A stretch of 29,775 bases of DNA from Sistotremastrum niveocremeum HHB9708 (lineage: Eukaryota; Basidiomycota; Agaricomycetes; Sistotremastrales; Sistotremastraceae): contig KV419406.1 in the NCBI GenBank assembly GCA_001630475.1, positions 268,196 through 297,970 on the forward strand, given 5' to 3'. Under the pieces are notes generated by a model. The model saw only the letters and a program-made list of their open reading frames with translations. It was not told where the DNA came from and did no database searches. Below are positions 22,901 to 29,775 of this stretch, in pieces (the first letter of the stretch is position 1; each line of letters opens with the position of its first letter). Both the position numbers and the translations under genes were made by a program.

Positions 22901-23817
22901 GGTACTTGTTTCTTGTGCAAGCTATCATCGCAATCCCCACAAATTGTCAACACACTATTACCGTCCTGTTGATGAATCCCTCGTTGGTCCAACATCAGCC
23001 CATTAAGAGCACGATGACCGAAATCAAATTCATTGGGACAATTCCTAGCTACACGGGACTCCAGAACGGGATCGGTCAAACGAAGACACGAGAGAAACAA
23101 AGGTGATTTTGACGCAGATGAAGGCACGAAGTGTTCGAACATCGATACGTTCTTTCGGTCCCTCGCACACACAGCGCACACTTTCGACGCAACGGTTCTC
23201 ATTTCTTTCAAGTACGATTCGCAAAAAGCGAGGCAGTTATCGTGTTCAGGAACGACCGGCCAGCCCGTTTGAATGCGCTCGAGATCTTCTGTTGCAGTCC
23301 GGATTTCAGCTAACATGCTTTGTTTAAAAAGGCCGAAATTGATTTCGACATCATCGGTCTCCTCATCGCATCGGGAACTAACAGGTTTCGGACGAGCTAT
23401 TTTGAGCCGAATCCGTTTCACCACACTATTCTCGGTAATACGAGAAGGGGTGTCCGGCACGAAAGTGGACGTTTGAGAAGTAGGGATAACAGGTCGTGGC
23501 TGGATAGGAACGTTGACAGGAAATTCCGATGGCATCAACACTTGACACACTGGGAGACCGAATTCACGCAACAATATTTCGACGGCTTGGCGCAGTTGAC
23601 TAGGGTCGTGCTGACCTGGAACGAGTTGGATTGATCGTTGAAGTGCAACAGGCGCGATCAAAGACGCAAATCCGTTGCGGTCTCTCGCGACGTCCCGGCC
23701 AACGGTGAGCATACTTAATCGTATGGCATCTCTGAGTGCGAGTAGGGGCAATTTAGCCAGCCGTTGAGTCAGGTTTCGGCATGCCACATCCAGTTGTGCG
23801 TTTAGCGCAGACGCCAT
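19819..23817 (-). pseudogene. Helitron RepHel, 5' half: DUF6570 and Rep (HUH/Y2) domains
   Basis: The frame starts with ATG at 23817 and gives 1332 residues, the last ~50 of which are read from MITE-1. An N-terminal region (about 210-410) with paired cysteines ('CAVC', 'CGDC') and 'LRNNLYRGTLPVDLQDLTWIEE' fits DUF6570, common in fungal Helitrons. The Helitron_like_N Rep region spans about 590-990. It has 'IYITMNP' (about 715), the HUH metal-binding motif in 'GVLHGHAIIWL' (about 815-817), and the paired tyrosines 'FYISDYITK' (about 976-984), which nick and rejoin DNA in rolling-circle transposition. Catalytic residues appear intact. Past residue ~1280 the protein reads into the element and stops at 19819. 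The natural continuation is the helicase half at 16634-19669; together they would be about 2291 residues, a normal RepHel size. Confidence 0.93.
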
Positions 23818-23849
23818 GCGAAAATGAATAAAAATTAAACAATTGTGGT

Positions 23850-24183
23850 TTACGGCGGAGACCTTGATGGCAAGTCGCGTCGCTCGTCTGAGGAATAAAG
23901 CGAAATGTGATCCGTGTTATAACACGCTCCGAAACAAGGCGTCGGCCAATGGCAGATGAAACAGTGCGAAACCACCTGTTTTTGATTCTCCGACAAAAAA
24001 TCGACAAGCCGGTAGCGGCGCTTATCCGGCTCAGGGGCATAGAAGACGTCGATCAGGCACAGTCGGGGCACTGAAAAATTAACGGTCCAGGAACGCAGCC
24101 GAAATCGATCTCCGATCGCACATGTGGACCACTGAGATTTGAAAGAACTGGTCGGTATTGTACAATGGTTAAATTACTCATAA
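23850..24183 (-). CDS. Possible Cys-rich small ORF, frame broken
   Basis: Between gene B and Rep, an ATG at about 24181-24183 opens a 42-codon frame ending 'LIFQCPDCA' and a TGA near 24050. The adjacent frame then continues with 'LIDVFYAPEPDKRRYRLVDF', 'HCFICH' and 'CFGACYNTDH' to a stop at 23850. Read together the two parts give three Cys pairs plus His, like a zinc-binding domain. A 1-nt frameshift could join them; a GT-AG intron (donor GTGGTC, acceptor TTTTTCAG at about 24072) is the other option. No family is recognised. It could belong to the Helitron or to an unrelated small gene. Confidence 0.35.
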
Positions 24184-24196
24184 CGTTCACGCGGTT

Positions 24197-25155
24197 TCAC
24201 TCATCATCGGAGTCCGCAACAAAATACAAGTCATTGTCCGAGATCTCGACGAAGAGTGATCGCCGGAGAGTAATGTGTGTGTTCGCGTGCAAAACTAGGT
24301 TGCAAGATGTCCCTGTATGCAGCACCTCGTCGTCGACCATGTCGTCGTTGAAAGCTACACGAACCGTGGGTACACCTTAAGGCCTCCAACGAATATATAC
24401 TTGCCTTACCTGGGTACCTGCATGCAGGTACCTGCCTGTTTTTTTCAGCCAAAATCCCATACTTGTACTTGGCAAGTACAGGTACTTACTTGCCTATACT
24501 TGCCTAAATAACCCCTAATTACTAGTAAAAATAGCAGGCAGGTACCTGCCTAAATGTCCAGCCGATAATCTCATACCTGCCTACAGTGTATTAGGCAGGT
24601 ACCCTTGGCAAGTATACTTGCGGATATCCTTAAATGGGCTATATTCGTTGGAAGCCTTAGTACACCTGTGTCGGCCCGTGTAAAGTCGAGCGTCGGCACT
24701 TGGCTATGAAACATGACTGCTTCGACGACATTGACGAAGACGAACGTTCCGCGTTTCCTCAAGCGCGTAACCGAGATCAGGGTTCCCTGAAACAAGAACC
24801 CGTACCGATTTCGAGCGGCGACAGAGGAGGTCCGGAGGGGTTCATTACTGATGATATCGCATTGGCAATTCGTACCCAGATAGGCGACGAAGGCGAGAGA
24901 TTGTGTCGGGGACACAAAAAAATCGTAAGCTGGATTCGGTATACGAACGGGGGATGCAGAGACCCCCGCTACGACGGCCGCAGCTCGGGGGCCGGTCCAA
25001 TAAACTTGATGGTGTATGCACGCTTGCAACAACGATTCGGGCTCATCAGAAATGGCTGACATGGATTGGTGGATTGAGTCGAGAAGACCCCGAAGATATT
25101 GGCTCTTCATGTTGAGTTCGCTGGCGAACTGAACACCTTCATGCACGCTGAACAC
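24197..25155 (-). pseudogene. Accessory-family protein B, split by MITE-1
   Basis: Upstream part 24660-25155 and downstream part 24197-24369 join to exactly 223 codons (222 residues plus stop) when MITE-1 copy 3 and one TSD are left out. That exact frame match is the best evidence for the gene. In the window as given, reading enters the MITE and stops at 24571 after about 30 foreign residues. Family features are 'VYWTGPRAAAVVAG', then a hydrophobic strand 'AYDFFVSP' and the helix 'SLAFVAYLG', and later 'GTFVFVNVVE'. The C-terminus is acidic ('DNDLYFVADSDDE'). No F-box is evident. Its start is the first Met of the open frame and is not certain. Function is unknown. Confidence 0.6.
24378..24659. 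mobile_element. hAT-like MITE-1, copy 3 (in gene B)
   Basis: A 282-bp element with TIRs TAAGGCCTCCAACGAATAT (left) and TAAGGCTTCCAACGAATAT (right, inverted), flanked by GTACACCT at 24370-24377 and 24660-24667. It lies in the opposite orientation to copies 1 and 2, and its internal sequence is more diverged, but it keeps CAGGTACCTG-type palindromes near both ends. Confidence 0.93.
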
Positions 25156-25287
25156 GGTAGTGAAACGTTGCCTAGAAACCCATCAGCCAACGAAAGAACA
25201 ATTCGTACGAAGCATCTTACCACATCTGCGCGATCGTTGGCATCGTATGTGGGATCACAAGGTTTACGGGTATATGTTCTGCGACAT

Positions 25288-26569
25288 TCATGAATCACTG
25301 TCTTTATACAATATTGAATGCCACTTGTAATACTTAAAAAGGGTTACACCGTATTCGGTAGTGGTATCCGCTAAGGCTTCCAACGAGTATCGCCCAAATG
25401 GGTATACCCGCAGGTATACCTGCGCAGGTACCTGCCAAAATTTTTGCAGGTAGGTATGACATTGGCCTTTGAACTTTTTGGCAGGTACCTGCCCCCAACA
25501 AAGTGATTCAATTTCACCATTTAACCACAAAACAAGACACTTTACATGGGTATACCTGCATGGGTACCTGTACCTGGCAAGTACGAGTATGGGATTTTGC
25601 CTAAAAAAAACAGGCAGGTACCTGCCCGCAGGTACCTGAGTACCACAGGTACATATTCGTTGGAGGCCTTAGTATCCGCCACGTCCGATACCTCCGGGAC
25701 ATCCGATGCACGTATGAATATATAACTAAATATAGCGAATCCGAGACACGTTTCGATGCGAGAGATTCGATCGAGTGTCGTACTGAAGATCCCACGTAGC
25801 ATGGATCGGGAACAACGCATTGTCGTCCAATGCGATGCTGCGTGCGAGATTGTCAGCAAAAGACCGCATACCACGAACTCCGTGTTCATCCACCTCCAAC
25901 CTGAATCCATATTCTGTAGCTAGTGACGCTAGCTCCAACGAACCTCGATTGTGGAGTGCGCCTTCGAAAGCGAGGGTCGACTTTGGATACGCCATCGCAA
26001 CGGACTGTGGAGAGACGAGATTCATGAAAATGGTGGAGCGGAAGTTGACGATGGGTGTCACGGCGTGAGCGGTGGGACTGGATATCACTTTGATTACTTG
26101 AAGACCGCCCTGGACTTCACGCCAAAGCATGGTCATGGGTGTGTACACGATGGTCGGTGTGTAGAATAAATCTTCGATCCATGGTCCCGTAGCGTCGAAG
26201 GCACTGTTCGATATCAAGCTGAGATGACACAAACGAGCAAAAAACACACCGATATCCCTGTTGTTCCGTCAAACTCGAAACCAAACCCTGGACTTCGTGC
26301 CACGAACACAACACGTGCATCAGGTTACCCCTCCATCGACTCGCGGGCACCAAAAATCCAAGAGCGGCAGGCCCCGATATGAACGCACGACCAACTCGCA
26401 AGGTCTCAGCAAATATGAGCGGCTCTGGCATCCACAGAGCGAAAAACTGGTGGAGTTGGTGTCGAGCCTGTAGTAGTCCGTCGGACATAGAAAGAGTAAG
26501 ATGCGATCCGTCAGGCTGTTCGGCGAGCGTGGCATGCAACTGAAAAACAGGCACTGCAGTGGCTCCCAT
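25288..26569 (-). pseudogene. Accessory-family protein C, split by MITE-1 and a frame change
   Basis: From Met 26569 the frame holds 'GRAFISGPAALGFLVP', 'NLMHVLCSWHEVQGLVSSL' and 'QQGYRC', which align with gene D ('DSYITGDFVARLV', 'TMMHILCPNEHIHTVRRWL', 'EGYKS'). At a run of six T on minus (26239-26244) the frame changes by +1; a 31-nt intron (26219-26249) is the alternative. Then comes 'VTPIVNFRSTIFMNLVSPQSV' and 'AMAYP'. A 58-nt intron (25726-25783, donor GTACGA, acceptor TTTAG) leads to a last exon cut by MITE-1 copy 2; outside the element it ends in frame at 25288. The current reading would add about 45 MITE residues. A possible 5' exon ('MSRGAVKRRC', from 26867) exists, but its splice could not be phased. 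Function is unknown. Confidence 0.58.
25372..25671. mobile_element. hAT-like MITE-1, copy 2 (in gene C)
   Basis: A 300-bp element in the same orientation as copy 1 and clearly the same sequence (long identical blocks such as ATTTCACCATTTAACCACAA). TIRs are the TAAGGC(T/C)TCC type, with perfect 8-bp TSDs GTATCCGC at 25364-25371 and 25672-25679. It is rich in CAGGTACCTG palindromes and has no transposase ORF. Confidence 0.95.
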
Positions 26570-26881
26570 AACTGAGGGGTTGACAATTGGGACTGCTCGT
26601 CGTGATCTGGGAGCCGTCGAACGCAGCCATTGTACTCAGCGTTGAGTCAGGGTCCCGTGGGCGTCAACATGTGCAAACACGTACCTCCTGAATTTGTCGA
26701 GATCGCAATAACCCCTCCCAGGCCATGTCCAGGGGCTGACTCTCAGGAGTGATCGTTCTAGCGGCGCATGAATGGTTTAATGAAGAATGCGGGGGTGGAT
26801 GATCATCATTGGTGAAACGAGGTAACTGAGCATATCTACAACGCCGTTTTACTGCACCCCGAGACATCTTTCAGCACCGAC

Positions 26882-27870
26882 ATGCCCGCAGAACGACCCA
26901 CCATCAATCGGATGTTGCGCAATATCGTTCGATACCACCACACTCGACGATCAACGCGATCCCACACATTCGCTGACGTTCATGCCGGTCACTTACTCGA
27001 ATCGGCGTTGCATAACGCGTTGAAATGGTACACTGCGAATCCGAAAACGTTTTTATCGGTCCTGGCTCGGTACGATTCCTACATCACCGGCGACTTTGTG
27101 GCACGATTGGTCAACGATGTACCATTGGATCCGAGAAATACGATGATGCACATCTTGTGTCCCAACGAACATATACACACCGTTCGTCGCTGGTTGTTGA
27201 ATAACGAGGGATACAAGTCAGTAAACATCCCCCCACGTTGCTCATATCTCATCTTTATTAGAGACCTTACGGAAATGCCGAATGATCCAGCGATGGACTG
27301 GCCAGTCATGGAAGACGATGGCCGATGCTTTCAACGAGCATCTTCGGCACACACATTCTACGTCAGACTCCTCGCGGGCAACGACGAATCTCCACTTTCG
27401 GCAATCCAAGACATGCTCGCAACCGCGCATCGCTGTGTCATTGGGGAAAGTGTACTTTTCATGGCGTATCCAACTCTCACGCTCGACAATGTCTCTCTTG
27501 TCGACATTCATGGGACGAGCCACTTCCCCACTGCTTTTCCGTACCTCCGGTTCCAGAAATGGCCGGAGACGAAGGAACAATGCCACGAGGCGTGTTACGC
27601 TAGCACTATTCTCAACCCTGGCGCTGTGCATATTCCGATCCGCAAGAAAATGAAGTTGCGAAGGTTCAATTATTTTGTGCCGGGATTGAACGGAGAATGG
27701 TGCGGCTATCGTCACTGTGCTTTACACACACCAGGTACAGTTTTCACGGCTCCGATAACCTTATTCTGACGGGGACAGGTGACCATCACCACTCTTTCGT
27801 TTGTTACGAAGCGGGACAAGACTTGTGTAAAGAGGGGTACGCTATCATCGACGATAATGGAGAGCATTAA
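26882..27870 (+). CDS. Accessory-family protein D
   Basis: Exon 1 (26882-27734) and exon 2 (27779-27870), joined by a 44-nt intron (donor GTACAG, CTGAC branch, GACAG acceptor), encode 314 residues. Unspliced reading would stop within the intron at 27769. The core reads 'DSYITGDFVARLV', a strand and helix 'TMMHILCPNEHIHTVRRWLLNNEGYKS', then 'ESPLSAIQDMLATAH', 'VLFMAYPTLTL' and a Cys/Tyr-rich tail. These blocks recur in genes C and F in the same order, which defines the family here. The layout recalls a nucleotidyltransferase-like fold with the usual Asp residues lost; this is inference. It appears to be the most complete member. It is divergently arranged with gene C, about 310 bp apart, and faces gene E tail to tail. 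Confidence 0.72.
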
Positions 27871-27923
27871 GCGCACTAAATAATACATCCTGTGTATATT
27901 TAATAGTCGGCACAATACGCATT

Positions 27924-28556
27924 TTACAACAAACATAAAGGAGACTGCTCGTGAACAGAAACAGCACCGTAATTGGCTTCCCAGCTGAGACGACCGTGGA
28001 AGAAATGGACAACCACATCGTGCACCGTTGGAACGAACGCATCGCTGCACCACCTACGTTGTGCCGTGTTGAACATCGTGGGCCCTCGTCGCCTCATCAA
28101 GACGCACGGAATGCGCCGCGAGCAGTAACACGTTACCAATTGATAAACGGGATCATCGATTTCCAGGAACATAACGGCGTTAACCGTCAATCGAACCCAA
28201 TGTCCTGATCTCGCCAATCGAATCATCGTGACCGACCCAGTCCCCCGTTCTGCTCCGATATCGCGGACCCAGCCCAACCGCCCGATATCCTCGATGAGAC
28301 TGGCGCATATTGAACGGTGAACGAACAAAGAAAACGCGTGCCATCGGCCAGTGGATAGGATGTTTGTTTCGATCGTAGGCATAGTCCATACAGCACATGC
28401 TCGCTGTATCACTGACCTAGCCGTTTTAGGGAGATCGAAATTTTCATCGAAAAATCGTAGGAGTTTCATCCCTATCGCAATGGACTGGGCACGAGTAATC
28501 GGCATATGAGAAACACCGCCCAGGGCGCGACCTCGGTAAATCGTACTCGCAGTCAT
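27924..28556 (-). CDS. Accessory-family protein E
   Basis: A 210-residue intronless frame. The open frame extends 19 codons further up, but Met 28556 was chosen because 'MTASTIYRG' then matches 'MSLVNRG' of gene A. Shared blocks with A are 'RFFDENFDLP', 'AFSLFVHRSICASLIEDIGRLGWV', 'PVYQLVTCYCS' followed by 'MRRRG', and 'GRLSWEA'. It ends 53 bp from gene D's stop (convergent pair). No signal peptide or membrane segment is evident. Function is unknown. Confidence 0.58.
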   Translation of the reverse strand: MTASTIYRGRALGGVSHMPITRAQSIAIGMKLLRFFDENFDLPKTARSVIQRACAVWTMPTIETNILSTGRWHAFSLFVHRSICASLIEDIGRLGWVRDIGAERGTGSVTMIRLARSGHWVRLTVNAVMFLEIDDPVYQLVTCYCSRRIPCVLMRRRGPTMFNTAQRRWCSDAFVPTVHDVVVHFFHGRLSWEANYGAVSVHEQSPLCLL

Positions 28557-28945
28557 GCGGTTTGCGATAACAAGGACGAGAACGTGAAACGGAACGCACG
28601 TCCTTCTTAGCACGACGCTGTAGACCCTGTCTGAACCCCTCGACGTGCGAAGCTGCGATCGAAAATTGACCGGCGATCATTACCGGTTATCAAACTCCTA
28701 AGTCGATCGACCACGCGACTACTCCATCGTCCGAAACGATCTATAGCCGAACAAGGTATGGACTCCGGATCTCCTGTCGTTTCCGGCCTGGCCAGAACGA
28801 AAGAGGAGAACGTGAAATGACGAGCGAAACGAGAACGTCGGTCGACTGAAACCGACGACGAGAACGGGCTGACGTACGTAGAGCATAAAACACGTTAAAC
28901 TCTATGCATGGCTAACAATCCTATTCGGGGTCCTCTTGCGCTCAC
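28557..28945. promoter_or_regulatory. Divergent intergenic region of genes E and F
   Basis: About 390 bases between oppositely transcribed family genes. The motif GAGAACGTGAAA occurs at about 28578 and 28807, and GAGAACG recurs at about 28831 and 28860. These are possible shared regulatory sites or remnants of a local duplication. No TATA box is certain. Confidence 0.35.
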
Positions 28946-29679
28946 ATGGCCGACGTTGGGTTCTACGATCCTCCAGTTATGAGAGTGATGTTGGCGTACG
29001 ATCCGAGGTAACGTTCTCGAATTCATGGCGAGCTAACTGTGCCTAATCGGAAGTCAGGTTCATCATTAGCGAGACCATGAACATACTCGAATTACACGCA
29101 ATGTCGTCTGTGTGCAGGCGGTTCCGTCCTCTTTTCCTCCAGCTCATAGAGGACCGAGTCGAACGCTTTTTGTGCCAATACGAATCACTGGTCCTTATTC
29201 AAGGAGCTTTGAACGCCACAGGTGCCATGATATCGGGCAACGGAGTTCGTTTGCTCCTTCGCTGCTACTGGTGTCCACTATCAGTCGCAAGACATCCTCC
29301 CCTCGAGATTTACTGCACCGACGCACTCGTGGATGAGCTCATACACTGGTTCACAGTCCACAGCGACTACGAAACGAAACATGTCACGGCCTATAATCCT
29401 AACCACCCGGAGTGGTACAAAGGGAGGACCGCTGTAACGTACCGCCTTACTCGTAAATCAGCCCCTGCAAGCCGCATTACCATTCGCTCCACATACGACG
29501 ACTCCGCGCTCAGTCCCATCCTGCGCCTCGACTCGACTTCGATGATGAACGTCCTCACCGCCTCATCACTTTACTGTCTGTATCCAGCGCTTCACAGGGA
29601 ACGGTACGGCGTAAATCAGTACACAGGGGAAATCCGGCCCGCTGTTCACGTTGCTGGTCTGCTCGGTCACGACAACTAG
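28946..29679 (+). pseudogene. Accessory-family protein F, truncated by MITE-2
   Basis: Exon 1 (28946-29007) and exon 2 (from 29058), joined by a 50-nt intron (GTAACG donor, GCTAAC branch, GTCAG acceptor), encode 227 residues. The N-terminus looks like an F-box helix pair ('ISETMNILELHAMSSVCRRFRPL'), the clearest F-box in the family. The family core follows: 'GAMISGNGVRLLL', 'PPLEIYCTDALVDELIHWF', 'SRITIRS', 'SALSPILRLDSTSMMNVL' and 'LYCLYPAL'. The stop TAG at 29677-29679 is the first three bases of a MITE-2 TIR, so the original gene continued past the window edge. If real, the protein joins F-box (SCF ubiquitin ligase) binding to an unknown domain. Confidence 0.68.
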
Positions 29680-29775
29680 TGTTCCAAGGTCCAGTTGCCG
29701 TGACCGGTGGCAACCGGCAGTCGCGACCGGACCGTGACCGGACCGCAGTTGCCGGTTGCCTAGGTTCTTGGAAAA
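29677..29775. mobile_element. hAT-like MITE-2, copy 2 (partial, window end)
   Basis: From 29677 to the end, the sequence is the reverse complement of the right arm of MITE-2 copy 1 (15883-15981), with one visible mismatch over 99 bases. It begins with TIR TAGTGTTCCAAGGTCCAGT. The preceding ACGACAAC (29669-29676) is the expected left TSD; the right end lies outside the window. The high identity implies recent insertion. Confidence 0.92.

Larger units (their letters stand above)
16634..23817 (-). mobile_element. Helitron transposon, coding core
   Basis: The block holds Rep (HUH/Y2) and PIF1 helicase modules in the fungal Helitron order, both on minus. Termini were not located: Helitron ends (5' TC, 3' hairpin plus CTRR, insertion between A and T, no TSD) are too short to place without other copies. 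It probably extends beyond the coding core and may include the eight-exon gene. It lies between family genes A and B, so it may have entered the family cluster. Apart from the MITE-1 insertion both halves are free of stops, so it is a young copy. Confidence 0.9.

Noticed and set aside
19670-25671. MITE-1 copies 1 and 2 as ends of one 6-kb composite transposon
   Set aside because: Each copy has its own TIR pair and its own different 8-bp TSD (CTGTCAAT, GTATCCGC), so they are separate insertions.

Overview
The window is nuclear DNA from a filamentous basidiomycete, most likely an Agaricomycete. Genes are split by very short introns (about 44-72 nt) with GTRNGT donors, CTRAY branch points and CAG/TAG acceptors. 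It carries F-box/LRR-like proteins typical of mushroom-forming fungi and a large Helitron transposon of the fungal DUF6570 + Helitron_like_N + PIF1 type. No bacterial-style operons, rRNA or CRISPR are present, and I recognised no tRNA.

Layout, left to right. 1-10.8 kb is an ordinary gene neighbourhood: a fragment of a CDS at the left edge, a degenerate F-box-like gene (minus, in-frame stop), a four-exon gene of unknown function (minus), a divergent RNase III-domain gene (minus), an RRM RNA-binding gene with five exons (minus), and an F-box/LRR-like gene (plus) with an apparent frameshift. 10.8-13.5 kb is gene-poor and ambiguous; two weak, intron-containing minus-strand candidates are listed.

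13.5-29.8 kb is a repeat-rich accessory region. It holds six members (A-F) of one fast-evolving protein family. Their shared pattern is an F-box-like N-terminus where present, an 'ISG..a..L' turn followed by a hydrophobic strand and a helix ending in 'GY/GW', then a 'SPI...ST..MN....yP' block. A lies at 13.6 kb and B-F at 24.2-29.7 kb. Between A and B sit an eight-exon gene of unknown function (14.46-16.45 kb) and a Helitron (16.6-23.8 kb) whose Rep and PIF1 helicase halves are in the same orientation.

The main result is a set of five non-autonomous hAT-like MITE copies from two families, each four fully visible copy flanked by a perfect 8-bp target-site duplication. MITE-1 has three copies (TIR TAAGGCYTCCAACGARTAT) and MITE-2 has two (TIR TAGTGTTCYRAGGTCCAGT). 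Every copy lies inside a coding sequence. MITE-1 splits the Helitron RepHel ORF into two halves and interrupts family genes B and C. MITE-2 interrupts the eight-exon gene and truncates family gene F at the right edge. In all four complete cases, subtracting the element and one TSD copy brings the two flanks back into one reading frame (using the introns stated), so these are dated, readable gene disruptions. The Helitron helicase half also carries a C-terminal papain-like cysteine-peptidase-like domain.

The exon models come from reading splice signals and frames by eye, without transcripts or homology searches. Family names rest on motifs.
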